Below, one piece after another: positions 40,899-48,538 of a stretch of DNA of 48,538 bases. A program made the position numbers and the translations under genes. The DNA lies in the NCBI GenBank assembly GCA_048421225.1, contig DBFNRV010000056.1, positions 1-48,538 of the forward strand, written 5' to 3'. The notes beneath the pieces were generated by a model that ran no database searches, had not been told where the DNA came from, and saw nothing but the letters and a program-made list of their open reading frames with translations. Numbering within the stretch: the stretch's first letter is position 1; each line of letters begins with the position of its first letter. This DNA is from UMGS946 sp048421225. Lineage in GTDB: Bacteria > Bacillota > Clostridia > Christensenellales > CAG-138.

Positions 40899-42692
40899 AT
40901 GAAAAAGCTAACGTCCAATGAGCTGCGAGAGCTTTATCTCGAGTTTTTCCGGCAAAAGGGGCATACCATTATCCCCTCATCGTCGCTTATACCGGAGAAT
41001 GACCCCTCCGTTTTGTTTACTACGGCCGGCATGCATCCGCTGGTGCCATATCTTCTAGGCGAGAAACACCCTGCGGGAACCAGGCTGGCAGACGTTCAAA
41101 AATGTATTAGAACGGGAGATATCGACGAGGTTGGCGATACATCGCACCTCACGTTCTTTGAAATGCTAGGAAACTGGTCGCTTGGCGAGTATTTCAAGCA
41201 TGACGCCATAGCGTGGTCCTGGGAATTCCTCACAGATGAAAAGTGGCTGGGAATCGACAGGGACAAACTCTATTTCACATGCTTCAGAGGCGATGGAAAC
41301 GCACCGCGGGATACCGAGGCGTATGACCGTTGGATCGACATGGGCGTGGATCCTTCCCATATATTCTATCTGGATAAAAAGCATAACTGGTGGGGGCCGG
41401 CCGGCGTAACCGGACCATGCGGGCCGGATACCGAGATGTTTTATGACACGGGAAAGCCCCCCTGCTCAGCGGAATGCGACCCGTCGTGTTCCTGCGGCAA
41501 GTACCTTGAGATATGGAATAATGTGTTCATGCAGTACAATAAAACCGCGGACGGCGCCTTCGAGCCGCTTGACAAGAAAAACGTGGATACTGGCATGGGC
41601 CTTGAACGCGTAGTATGCGTTCTTCAGGGAGTAAGCAGCGTGTACGATACCGATTTGTTTTCGGAAATTATTAAGCGCATATCCGAAATAAGCGGCGCTG
41701 TTTACGGAGAATCAGAGCAAACCACGAGAGCGTTCAGAATCGTTGCCGATCATGTACGCTCCGCGGCGTTTATGATAGGCGATCAGCGCGGGGTGTCCCC
41801 TTCAAACGTAGACCAGGGCTATATACTTCGCAGGCTTATCAGACGGGCGCTTAGGTTTGCGATGAAGCTTGGCATGCCGGACAGGTCGCTGTCCATGGTA
41901 GCGGAAGCCGTCGTAGAAAAGTTCGGCGAGCTTTATCCTGAGTTAGCCGCCAATCGTCAGCGTATAATCAGCGAACTCGATACGGAAGAGGAGCGCTTTA
42001 AGCGCACGCTGAGCAACGGTATGCGTGAATTTGACCGCATTAAGGACAGGTTTGCCAACGGGGTTATAGATGGAAAGAGCGCTTTCAGGCTATACGATAC
42101 GTTCGGATTCCCGATTGAGTTCACACAGGAGATGGCGCGTGAGAACGGCCTTTTAGTTGATACTGAAGGGTTCAACGCTGCCTTCGAGGAACATCAGAAA
42201 AAGTCGCAGGCGGGAGCGGAACAGCGCTTTAAAGGCGGTCTCGCCGACGCCTCCGAACAGACTGCCAGGCTGCACACGGCTACGCATCTTTTGCAGGCGG
42301 CGCTGAGAAAGGTGCTTGATGAAAGCGTATCGCAAAAGGGCTCCAACATCACCGCGGAACGCCTCAGGTTCGATTTCTCATTCCCGCGCAAGGTAACGCG
42401 CGAGGAATTGAATGCTATAGAGGCGCTGGTTAACGAATACATCCAGGCGGACTATCCAATAGCGTGTGAGGAGATGAGCGTGGACGAGGCGAAGGCCCAA
42501 GGGGCGATCGGCCTGTTTGAAAGCAAGTATGACGCCAGGGTAAAGGTATATACCATGGGCGACGCCAGCAAGGAAATCTGCGGCGGCCCCCATGCGTCTA
42601 GGACAGGGGAACTCGGACGTTTCAAGATAAGCAAGGAGGAGGCCTCAAGCGCCGGGGTCAGGCGGATTAAGGCCGTACTTGTCGAAGGTTAA
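40899..42692 (+). CDS. alaS: Alanine--tRNA ligase, short form without C-Ala domain
   Basis: A 597-residue protein. The catalytic domain is complete (FFRQKGHTIIPSSSLIPEND, VLFTTAGMHPLVPYLLGEKH, HLTFFEMLGNWSLGEYF, VDTGMGLERV). The tRNA-recognition region and the editing domain follow (HTATHLL and CGGPHASRTGELG with the zinc-type His and Cys). It stops right after the editing domain (AGVRRIKAVLVEG), where bacterial AlaRS normally continues for about 270 residues of dimerisation and C-Ala domain. A Cys-rich insertion (PPCSAECDPSCSCGK) precedes EIWNNVFMQY. Catalysis and editing should be intact. The ATG at 40899 lies 10 bases after AGAGGT; the in-frame TTG at 40890 is too close to that site. Confidence 0.93.
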   Translation: MKKLTSNELRELYLEFFRQKGHTIIPSSSLIPENDPSVLFTTAGMHPLVPYLLGEKHPAGTRLADVQKCIRTGDIDEVGDTSHLTFFEMLGNWSLGEYFKHDAIAWSWEFLTDEKWLGIDRDKLYFTCFRGDGNAPRDTEAYDRWIDMGVDPSHIFYLDKKHNWWGPAGVTGPCGPDTEMFYDTGKPPCSAECDPSCSCGKYLEIWNNVFMQYNKTADGAFEPLDKKNVDTGMGLERVVCVLQGVSSVYDTDLFSEIIKRISEISGAVYGESEQTTRAFRIVADHVRSAAFMIGDQRGVSPSNVDQGYILRRLIRRALRFAMKLGMPDRSLSMVAEAVVEKFGELYPELAANRQRIISELDTEEERFKRTLSNGMREFDRIKDRFANGVIDGKSAFRLYDTFGFPIEFTQEMARENGLLVDTEGFNAAFEEHQKKSQAGAEQRFKGGLADASEQTARLHTATHLLQAALRKVLDESVSQKGSNITAERLRFDFSFPRKVTREELNAIEALVNEYIQADYPIACEEMSVDEAKAQGAIGLFESKYDARVKVYTMGDASKEICGGPHASRTGELGRFKISKEEASSAGVRRIKAVLVEG

Positions 42693-42698
42693 GGGCGA

Positions 42699-42741
42699 AC
42701 GGGCCGTTTATTAAGCGTTAGCGTTTAAAGCAGCGGCCCGT
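42699..42741 (+). terminator. Hairpin after alaS
   Basis: ACGGGCCG and CGGCCCGT form the outer stem, and AAGCG/CGTTT-type arms sit inside. It starts 7 bases past the alaS stop; CATTATTCGTTT follows. It ends 10 bases before the ribosome binding site of the next gene, so it could also act in the leader of that gene. Confidence 0.6.
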
Positions 42742-42763
42742 CATTATTCGTTTGGAGGCTTTT

Positions 42764-43504
42764 ATGAATCTTCCGTGTTCATGGCTTGAGTATGACTGGC
42801 AAATCGAGCGCCAGGCCGCAGTGTTTGGAGTGGATACAGGATTATATAGGGACGCCCCGACGCCTGCTCGGGGAATTTTGTTTTATGTCCACTGCATGCC
42901 CTCGGATAAAAAACATCCTGAGATGAATGAGAGATTGATAAAGCGAAGCGATTCCGCTGTACGGCGTAAGGTTGAGCAGCTTTCGTTTACGCTTGCGGGG
43001 ATGATAAGAACCGCCGATCAGCTTCAATACTATTATTATGGCTCGTCGCTGGAACAGCTGGACATTCTTGAATCGTGCATAGGAACCGAAAAAAAGCTTA
43101 TAATACGCTGCGGAGGGCAGCCCGAGCCTCAATGGCAGACCTATTTTAAGCTTTTATACCCTGACAGGGCTAAACTTCAAACCATTGAAAACAGAAAAAC
43201 CATTGCGCTGCTTAAAAAGCACGGGGACAGCATAGCGCCTGCCAGAAGGATAAACCTTCACGTGTTTTTCCCTACGGAACCTCTGCGCATTGCCTTTGAG
43301 GAGCATGCGCGCCTGGTTGGCTTTGCCGTAGGTAATGCGGAATTTGATGATGAAAGCGAACTGCCCTACGGCGTAGTGCTGCATAAAATCTCATCCCTTG
43401 ACAAGCGGGATATAGACGCATTGACCACCAGAGCGATACATACCGCGGAAAAATATAGCGGAGCGCTTGTTTATTGGGACTGCGCCATAGCGGCCAGGAT
43501 GTGA
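42764..43504 (+). CDS. DUF695 protein with RraB-like C-terminal domain
   Basis: A 246-residue protein. The N-terminal 130 residues resemble DUF695 (SWLEYDWQIERQAAVFGVDT, ILFYVHCMPS). The C-terminal 80 residues resemble the RraB fold (LHVFFPTEPLRIAFEEHARL, LPYGVVLHKISSLDKRDIDA), which in E. coli RraB inhibits RNase E. Whether it affects RNA decay here is unknown. TTTGGAGGCTTTT precedes the ATG at 42764. Confidence 0.7.
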   Translation: MNLPCSWLEYDWQIERQAAVFGVDTGLYRDAPTPARGILFYVHCMPSDKKHPEMNERLIKRSDSAVRRKVEQLSFTLAGMIRTADQLQYYYYGSSLEQLDILESCIGTEKKLIIRCGGQPEPQWQTYFKLLYPDRAKLQTIENRKTIALLKKHGDSIAPARRINLHVFFPTEPLRIAFEEHARLVGFAVGNAEFDDESELPYGVVLHKISSLDKRDIDALTTRAIHTAEKYSGALVYWDCAIAARM

Positions 43505-43663
43505 AAACGGCCCGAAGTATCAGGCCGAGGTTATCCAATAAAAAGTTAATATATGTTGCCGATTGTTCTATTCGGCCTTTAAGTCCCGTAGCGTTTAGCG
43601 CTTTTACAGTATAGCCTTAGAGAAAACCATGCTTAAAGAGGTTACCTTAAGGATTGGAAAGCT

Positions 43664-44389
43664 CTATACGGCCAGCAACCCAGGATTATGTCTGCCCACA
43701 TAATCTAAAGCCGCCTTAAATATCAACTCCTGCCCCTTCTCATTGGGATGTATGCCGTCGTTGCAGATATAATCGCGGTAATTCGGTGTGCACAACAGGG
43801 CGTATCGTATGTTTATAAGCGCTGTAGACGTAATTTCCGCCACATATTCAAGCGCCGAATTGTATCTTTCGTGCCACCAGTATATGCGGCCAACCTGGCC
43901 AAGCCACTTAAGGACGCTTTTCCCCATCTCAACGCTTCCTTTCGTAAAAAACCTGAAGTAGCGGTCAGCGTCTATTGGCGGCAGGTTTATAAGAACCGGT
44001 TTTACGCCAAGCCCCCGCACGCTGGCCACTATCCCCTGCAACGTTTCGATGTATGCATGAAGCGGCGTTTTGGGCTGATGGTCAAAGTCCGGACGCATAG
44101 CTATCTTTTCCCAGTCAAAATCGCTGTCATTGCCGCCCACCTCTATCGCTACTATATCCGGCCTCGCTTCGCCCCGTGCGAATATCTTATTAAATCTTTC
44201 ATTGAGCGCCTCTTTTAATTCGGACACGCTCCAGCCAAGCTTAGCAATCTGCTCAACCTCTACGTTAAGCGCGCTCCTTATCCCCTCTCCAAAGCCATCC
44301 CTGTTGACACGCACATAACGCCCCCTGTCCGAGTCAAAGATTATACCTTTGGCTATAGAATCTCCAGCCAGTATCAGCCTATCTTTCAT
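43664..44389 (-). CDS. SGNH/GDSL hydrolase family protein
   Basis: A 241-residue protein. Block I is LILAGDSIAKG with the nucleophile Ser, block III is VEVGGNDSDFDW, and block V is DGIHPNEKG with the catalytic Asp and His. The family comprises esterases and lipases acting on small esters or acetylated sugars. No signal peptide is seen, so it probably acts in the cytoplasm. ATG at 44389 lies after GGAGGTTGGTATCT; the TTG at 44398 overlaps that region. Confidence 0.88.
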   Translation of the reverse strand: MKDRLILAGDSIAKGIIFDSDRGRYVRVNRDGFGEGIRSALNVEVEQIAKLGWSVSELKEALNERFNKIFARGEARPDIVAIEVGGNDSDFDWEKIAMRPDFDHQPKTPLHAYIETLQGIVASVRGLGVKPVLINLPPIDADRYFRFFTKGSVEMGKSVLKWLGQVGRIYWWHERYNSALEYVAEITSTALINIRYALLCTPNYRDYICNDGIHPNEKGQELIFKAALDYVGRHNPGLLAV

Positions 44390-44457
44390 AGATACCAACC
44401 TCCAATATTATATAATGTGCTTTGCATCATAATTTAATATTTCCATATTAAGGGCCG

Positions 44458-45030
44458 TCAATCCAGCTCGCCGAGAATAAGCCCAATAAGCGTTTCACCC
44501 GAAAGCCCGCCTACGCCCAGATTGTTCTGCAATATAAAACCGTCGATCATTGCCAGGAAGGTCTGCGAAAGCTTCCTTAGCCTTTCAGAAGCGGGAGACG
44601 CCAGTTTTAGCGAACCAACCTCTATCATTACGGTCCACTCCCTGTATTTTGCCGCCAGTTTTTTTTGCAGCGAGGTATTTCCCAGCATGGCTTCAAGGCA
44701 TAGCGCCATATGCAGCTTGTAAATGTTCTCATCCTCAGTAAATGCTTCAAATATAACTGTCAGAGCGTCCTTTGGCTCCGTGTCCCTGTCCAAAGTCTCT
44801 ATCCAAACAAAGATCATATCGGTTATGCGGCCAAAGTGATAGTCCGATATGTCGCTTATAAGATGATCCTTTGACGGATAATAATAATATAAAGTTCCTT
44901 TGCTCAGTTTCGCGTCCTTAGCAATATCGGCCAGGCTTGCCTCGTGGACGCCCCTGCTGGTAAAAAGCTTTGCGGCGGTTTCAAGTATCGCCGCCCTCAC
45001 GCTTTCAAATTCGCCATGCTGCTTGGCCAT
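44458..45030 (-). CDS. TetR/AcrR family transcriptional regulator
   Basis: A 190-residue protein. The N-terminal HTH is AILETAAKLFTSRGVHEASL, ADIAKDAKLSKGTLYYYYPS, a classic TetR recognition helix. The rest is a helical ligand-binding domain. An 8-bp-arm palindrome overlaps its promoter, which suggests autoregulation. No efflux or enzyme gene is adjacent, so its other targets are unknown. The start codon region has ACATATGGCC with GGAGGTAC upstream. Confidence 0.92.
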   Translation of the reverse strand: MAKQHGEFESVRAAILETAAKLFTSRGVHEASLADIAKDAKLSKGTLYYYYPSKDHLISDISDYHFGRITDMIFVWIETLDRDTEPKDALTVIFEAFTEDENIYKLHMALCLEAMLGNTSLQKKLAAKYREWTVMIEVGSLKLASPASERLRKLSQTFLAMIDGFILQNNLGVGGLSGETLIGLILGELD

Positions 45031-45058
45031 ATGTACCTCCGGATAAAGCCGCTATCCA

Positions 45059-45107
45059 ATTATCGGTCGTTCAGCCGATAATATTAGTATAAGACCGCCG
45101 CTCTCAA
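45059..45107 (-). promoter_or_regulatory. Promoter and palindromic operator of the TetR gene
   Basis: On the minus strand, TTGAGA (45107-45102) and TATTAT (45083-45078) are 18 bases apart. A perfect palindrome, ATTATCGG (45059-45066) and CCGATAAT (45075-45082), with an 8-base spacer, covers the -10 and the start of transcription. A repressor bound there would block RNA polymerase. Confidence 0.75.
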
Positions 45108-45172
45108 ATAGCAAGCGTGTCATTGTGAACTATTCGTGTATTGATGTTTTGATTTATAATAGCCCCGAGCGT

Positions 45173-45682
45173 TTAGAGACGTCCCGGGTTTATAATCGTT
45201 ACGGCCAGCCCGCGCTTACGGGCATAATCCAGCGTATATCTTGTCCCTCCCGCTCCACCGCCGTATATAGCGATCAGATGCGTTGAAACATCCACCATAT
45301 ATCTGTTGCGCTGGTGCATACAGCCAGATGTATATTCCTTGCCTATTAACACAACGTCGTCGGCGGCATCAAGGATTGAAAAGTAACGGTTTTTATAGCT
45401 GGCGTCCCACCTTGACGCCTGTCCGGCATATGGTATCACGGCAATCAGCTTAATATTAAGTTCCGGTCTGCGTGTTCTATATTCGGCCACCGCCTCGGCG
45501 CACCATATATCCGCGCCCTGCGCCATACCGCTTATAAAACTCCTTACACCCAATTCAATATGCCTTTCAATTTCAATATAAATCCTGTCCTTGATCGATT
45601 TGCACAGTCGGCTTTCTTCATCATATCCAAACGGCATTCCTTTAGGCCTGTGCCCTGTAAAACAACAAGTAAAATAATCCAT
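45173..45682 (-). CDS. DUF1273/SLOG family protein
   Basis: A 169-residue protein. It starts MDYFTCCFTGHRPKGMPFGY, followed by FISGMAQGADIWCAEAVAEY and IYGGGAGGTRYTLDYA. These Gly-rich loops match the Rossmann-like SLOG/DUF1273 fold, which binds nucleotides or nucleotide-derived ligands. Members in other bacteria are linked to stress or defence, but nothing here shows which. No Shine-Dalgarno is obvious. It lies upstream of tetR in the same orientation, but the tetR promoter and operator sit between them. Confidence 0.82.
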   Translation of the reverse strand: MDYFTCCFTGHRPKGMPFGYDEESRLCKSIKDRIYIEIERHIELGVRSFISGMAQGADIWCAEAVAEYRTRRPELNIKLIAVIPYAGQASRWDASYKNRYFSILDAADDVVLIGKEYTSGCMHQRNRYMVDVSTHLIAIYGGGAGGTRYTLDYARKRGLAVTIINPGRL

Positions 45683-46080
45683 AAAAAACTCCCGGCTCTG
45701 ATATTTTTATAAATTGCGGTGTTAAAAAAACGTGAAGTTATCATCCAAAAACTAATCTTTGCAATAAAACGGCTGTTTTATTTTATGTTATCATTTAAGC
45801 TAAATCGAATCAAGAATAAAAAATAGTTATCTTTCCAGCCGGTTGAGGTACTCTTTTTAACCACAAACGCGCATGGTCACTGGGTTTTTGATGGAATGAC
45901 CCATGTATAAAATTAAAAAATGGCGCCTGAATTGGCGTCCAAATAAAAATGGCGATTTACAAGAACCGCTAAAATGTTATGCGGCTATATTTGACAGATA
46001 CGCGATGAAATAATAGAATTAAAGTATGATCGTCTTAGGTGGATAAGGGCATTTAGTAAGCTGAAATTTTGAGGTGAAGA
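45683..46080. other. AT-rich intergenic region with a repeat copy
   Basis: 398 bases with no gene. It contains the first copy of an imperfect direct repeat (45865-45893). GAGGTGAAGA at its end is the ribosome binding site of the next gene. No promoter can be named with confidence. Confidence 0.5.
45865..45893 (+). repeat. Imperfect 29-bp direct repeat, copy 1
   Basis: Begins AAACGCGCATGGTCAC and ends GTTTTTGATG. Copy 2 lies at 47117-47145 with 25 of 29 identical bases. Confidence 0.6.
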
Positions 46081-46755
46081 ATGGCCGATATAATTCAAAA
46101 CATCTTTAGAAATAAAAAAGCGAGTCCATCCAAACTTGCTCTTTTTGGATTTAAACAAGAAGATTCTTGCTATATCTATCACAAAGCCCTTTGCGATAGC
46201 GGATTTATGTTAACCATTTACATCACGGCAGAGGGAGAAATAGCAACAGAGGTTATTGATCCTACGCTTAATGAACCCTACACGCTACACCTCGCTGATG
46301 GCGCTGCGGGAAGCTTTGTAGGTAAAATCAAAGGCCAATACGAAGAAACCCTTTTAGAAATTGCTAACAAATGCTTTGAGTCCAATGTTTTCAAATCTAA
46401 ACAGGCGGAGGAAGTGATTGCCTATGTCAGAAATATATATGGGGATGAACTTGAATTCCTATGGCGGAAATTTCCGGATAATGCGGTCTGGCGCAGACAA
46501 GACACAAAAAAGTGGTATGGGGCGTTACTCACCGTATCCAAACGTAAGTTAGGCGCCAAATCCGATGAGACGGTGGAAATAATCGATCTGCGTATTCGAC
46601 CGGAAGATTTGGAAGCCCTGATCGATAACGAAAAATACTTTCCCGGTTATCACATGAACAAAGAACATTGGTATACGATCATCCTTGATGATTCCGTCCC
46701 GCTTGAGGAAATCTGCCGCAGAATAGACGGCAGCTACCTGTTGGCGGTCAAGTAA
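46081..46755 (+). CDS. MmcQ/YjbR family protein
   Basis: A 224-residue protein. The C-terminal half matches MmcQ/YjbR (DUF419): WRKFPDNAVWRRQDTKKWYG, LGAKSDETVEIIDLRI, YFPGYHMNKEHWYTII and the end DGSYLLAVK. The N-terminal 100 residues form an extra beta-rich domain (SKLALFGFKQED, YTLHLADGAAGSFVG). The family resembles a winged DNA-binding fold; a role here is unknown. TTTGAGGTGAAGA precedes the ATG. It lies between the two copies of the 29-bp direct repeat, in an AT-rich stretch, suggesting acquisition. Confidence 0.82.
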   Translation: MADIIQNIFRNKKASPSKLALFGFKQEDSCYIYHKALCDSGFMLTIYITAEGEIATEVIDPTLNEPYTLHLADGAAGSFVGKIKGQYEETLLEIANKCFESNVFKSKQAEEVIAYVRNIYGDELEFLWRKFPDNAVWRRQDTKKWYGALLTVSKRKLGAKSDETVEIIDLRIRPEDLEALIDNEKYFPGYHMNKEHWYTIILDDSVPLEEICRRIDGSYLLAVK

Positions 46756-46862
46756 ACAATTTTTATCTGTCAAGAAATATGCAAGTTTACATTGTTAGGC
46801 TTATTGGGAACGGTCGTCTTTGGAGAAAAAGGTAGATACGAATACCAGCAATAGAATAGCTG

Positions 46863-46903
46863 CAAGCAGCGTTTGAGCGTACACACATCACTCAAACCGC
46901 TTG
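46863..46903. terminator. Hairpin downstream of the MmcQ/YjbR gene
   Basis: CAAGC...GTTTGAG pairs with CTCAAAC...GCTTG, a 7-bp plus 5-bp stem with a small internal loop and a 13-base loop. It lies 108 bases past the stop and has no T tract, so it is a weak terminator candidate. Confidence 0.35.
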
Positions 46904-47116
46904 TTCATCCCCAAGCCCTTGGAACAACCCCTGATAGGGCGGCCACGCTCCTTTCAGGAGCTGAACAATGGGTGATGCCGACTTTAGGCCGCCCGGAATG
47001 GAGCGCATGGGCCTGTTTGAGAATACGGAAAAGGCATAACCATATCTTTACACCACAGGTTTCAGGTAATAAAAATAGTGTTGTTTTTGAGTGTACAGAA
47101 AATTGTGGACTCCTGT

Positions 47117-47145
47117 AAACTCGCATGGTTACTAAGTTTTTGATG
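47117..47145 (+). repeat. Imperfect 29-bp direct repeat, copy 2
   Basis: Begins AAACTCGCATGGTTAC and ends GTTTTTGATG. It differs from copy 1 (45865-45893) at four of 29 positions. Confidence 0.6.
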
Positions 47146-47413
47146 TGTCAGATGTATGTTATGTATGGTTGAAACGGAAATGGTGCGCTGCCGCCTTTTG
47201 GGCTCCCGAACCCTATGAAAGCTTATAAAAAGCGGTGGAAAGATATCATACAAACGTCGTTTCATAGATTGATAGCTATCCTCATTTGGAGACAAAAGCA
47301 GAACAGCACATTCTTTTCCGGTACGTTTTTACAGAGTAGAAACTTCCGTAAAACTGCTTGTTGGGAAGTATTGTCAAGCCCCTTGCCTATTTCTCTAATG
47401 AGTACCATTTTAG

Positions 47414-47441
47414 TTGGTAGAAGTCTTGCTGTTATTATGAT
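47414..47441 (+). promoter_or_regulatory. Putative promoter of the TIM-barrel isomerase gene
   Basis: TTGGTA (47414-47419) and TATGAT (47436-47441) are 16 bases apart, about 80 bases before the ATG. Confidence 0.4.
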
Positions 47442-47520
47442 AAAATGCAAGATAAGCAAAGTCTGTGCTTGTAAGGTTAAACTAGCGGCTAATTTATATT
47501 CTGCACAAAGGAGGGTTGTG

Positions 47521-48285
47521 ATGAGATCGTATTCAATCGTTGATTATTTTGGTTATAATCTATCGCCGCAGGAAAGAATGAATATTATAAAAGAGGCGGG
47601 ATTTTCCGGTGTTATTTTGTTGTGGACTAACCAATTTGACAGCGACTATAGAGATTTTCCTAAATATGCAGAAAAAGCGGGGCTATATGTAGAAAATACC
47701 CACGCCCCTTATTTGCAAGCCAACTCACTGTGGATAGATAGCCTAAACGGGCAAGAATATGCTGATGTCCTTATTGGATGTATTAAGGACTGTGCGGTAT
47801 ATAGCATTCCTACACTGGTTATGCATCCGACAAACGGAAAAACTCCTTTACCGACAAGTGATATTGGCATTGAACGACTTAAACGAATTGTTGGCGAAGC
47901 AGAAAAATTAAACATAAATTTAGCAATAGAAAATATCGAAACTCCGAAATATCTTGAATATATTTTCAGCAAAATCCAGTCCGAAAAATTAGGCTTTTGT
48001 TTTGATAGCGGACACCATAATTTTTATTCTCCAGAGCTCAATTTGCTCGATTTATACGGCGATAAACTTATGGCGCTACATTTGCACGACAACAATGGCA
48101 AAGAAGATATGCACGCGCTTCCATATTCGGGAAGTATCGATTGGAAAAAGATCTCATCAAAACTTATCGCCCTCGATTATCGAGGCGCTATTGCTCTGGA
48201 AACATTAAATAAAGGATTTGAAAAAATTAAATCTCCATTAGAATTTCTAAAGGTTGCAATAGATAGAGCAAGACAAATTTTATAG
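47521..48285 (+). CDS. Sugar phosphate isomerase/epimerase (TIM barrel)
   Basis: A 254-residue protein of the AP-endonuclease-2/xylose-isomerase-like TIM barrel family. Likely metal ligands are Glu in LAIENIE, Asp and His in FDSGHHNF, His in ALHLHDNNG and Glu in IALETLN. Members isomerise or epimerise sugars and related compounds; the substrate is unknown. The start is ATG at 47521 after CAAAGGAGGGTTGTG; the frame extends upstream without another good site. It is AT-rich compared with housekeeping genes in the window. Confidence 0.88.
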   Translation: MRSYSIVDYFGYNLSPQERMNIIKEAGFSGVILLWTNQFDSDYRDFPKYAEKAGLYVENTHAPYLQANSLWIDSLNGQEYADVLIGCIKDCAVYSIPTLVMHPTNGKTPLPTSDIGIERLKRIVGEAEKLNINLAIENIETPKYLEYIFSKIQSEKLGFCFDSGHHNFYSPELNLLDLYGDKLMALHLHDNNGKEDMHALPYSGSIDWKKISSKLIALDYRGAIALETLNKGFEKIKSPLEFLKVAIDRARQIL

Positions 48286-48369
48286 TTTCCTATCTATATA
48301 CGCTATCGTTAGCAACGAAAATCTTTTGATTGTTATCTGCGTCAATGTATACGCCTATATTTGTAAACA

Positions 48370-48400
48370 AAAAAAGTCCGAAAGCATCTCGCTTTCGAAC
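48370..48400 (-). terminator. Terminator after tRNA-Asn
   Basis: CGAAAGC and GCTTTCG form the stem with a 5-base loop, and TTTTTTT follows after GAC on the minus strand. It probably ends the rRNA-tRNA operon that enters from the right. Confidence 0.85.
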
Positions 48401-48407
48401 TTCTCTC

Positions 48408-48483
48408 TGGCTCCCCCTGTTGGACTCGAACCAACGACACTGCGGTTAACAGCCGCATGCTCTACCGACTGAGCTAAGGAGGA
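48408..48483 (-). tRNA. tRNA-Asn (anticodon GTT)
   Basis: Acceptor TCCTCCT/AGGGGGA, anticodon loop CTGTTAA with anticodon GTT, T loop TTCGAGT, discriminator G and an encoded CCA. Confidence 0.95.
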
Positions 48484-48489
48484 ATATGT

Positions 48490-48509
48490 CCGCAGTATCG
48501 CTACTGCGG
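48490..48509 (-). other. Hairpin between 5S rRNA and tRNA-Asn
   Basis: CCGCAGTA and TACTGCGG form a perfect 8-bp stem with a 4-base loop. It lies between the presumed 5S end and the tRNA and may guide processing. Confidence 0.45.
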
Positions 48510-48510
48510 G

Positions 48511-48538
48511 TGTCGGCATCAACCTATTTTCCCGGGCC
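48511..48538 (-). rRNA. rrf: 5S rRNA, 3' end only (partial)
   Basis: The last bases read on the minus strand, GGGAAAATAGGTTGATGCCG, match the conserved 3' end of bacterial 5S rRNA (GGGAGAGTAGGT-x-x-(T/A)GCC-type). The rest lies outside the window. Its position before tRNA-Asn fits a common rRNA-operon layout. Confidence 0.6.

Larger units (their letters stand above)
46756..47520. other. Gene-free stretch of 765 bases with a repeat copy
   Basis: No supported gene on either strand. A hairpin lies at 46863-46903, and the second copy of the direct repeat at 47117-47145. Short open frames (about 80 codons) at 46873-47126 look like chance or decayed sequence. Composition changes along the stretch, which fits a mosaic of insertions. 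Confidence 0.45.

Noticed and set aside
1..48538. CRISPR arrays, insertion sequences, integrases or phage genes
   Set aside because: No regularly spaced repeats, transposase, integrase or phage structural motifs were found by eye on either strand.

Overview
The window looks like a chromosomal segment of a Gram-positive anaerobe of the Bacillota, most likely class Clostridia. The evidence is strong AGGAGG-type ribosome binding sites, near-perfect TTGACA-17-TATAAT promoters before tRNA genes, and many families typical of that group: TIGR04086 membrane protein, DUF5685, YmaF, MutS2, U32/DUF3656 peptidase, Hsp33, DUF523, DUF1273, and Obg next to YhbY. Base composition is near balanced in housekeeping genes and clearly AT-rich in accessory islands (about 12.3-14.0 kb and 45.7-48.3 kb). 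The genus cannot be named from sequence reading alone.

Left part (0-10.7 kb). Scattered regulators come first: an HTH protein fused to a desulfoferrodoxin-like domain, a GNAT acetyltransferase, and an AraC/GyrI-like regulator. A His-rich YmaF protein and tRNA-Leu(GAG) follow. Then come a Dabb protein, a membrane protein with a soluble core, the nth-obg-yhbY operon on the minus strand, two divergent small unknown genes, a TIGR04086 membrane protein, YebC and a family-4 uracil-DNA glycosylase.

Middle left (10.9-19.4 kb). A P-loop kinase-like gene is followed by the most unusual locus of the window. It is an AT-rich minus-strand operon (13883 down to 11689) with its own promoter. It encodes a secreted or membrane protein ending in a toxin-like HYH...NRNGAH domain, a minimal membrane-anchored subtilase, and two tandem paralogous small acidic proteins. 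After it come asnS, an ABC exporter whose ATPase has a frameshift just after the Walker A motif, a methyltransferase split by an in-frame TAG, and a tRNA operon (Val-Asp-Phe-Gly-Cys).

Middle right (19.5-42.7 kb). This is mostly housekeeping: a Na/Pi cotransporter with a methyltransferase; the cluster methyltransferase-hslO-TPR protein-RNA methyltransferase; a DUF5685, J-domain and membrane-protein module; a phosphomannomutase-type enzyme; an HtrA-like protease; a two-component system; DUF523; and an operon of a solute-binding protein, a U32 peptidase and mutS2. That operon diverges from a short alaS that lacks the C-Ala domain, and the two promoters overlap at their -35 elements.

Right part (42.7-48.5 kb). 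It holds a DUF695/RraB-like gene, an SGNH hydrolase, an autoregulated TetR gene with a clear palindromic operator, a DUF1273/SLOG protein, a MmcQ/YjbR gene flanked by imperfect 29-bp direct repeats, and a TIM-barrel sugar isomerase/epimerase. The edge carries tRNA-Asn and what looks like the last bases of a 5S rRNA gene, so a minus-strand rRNA operon probably begins outside the window.
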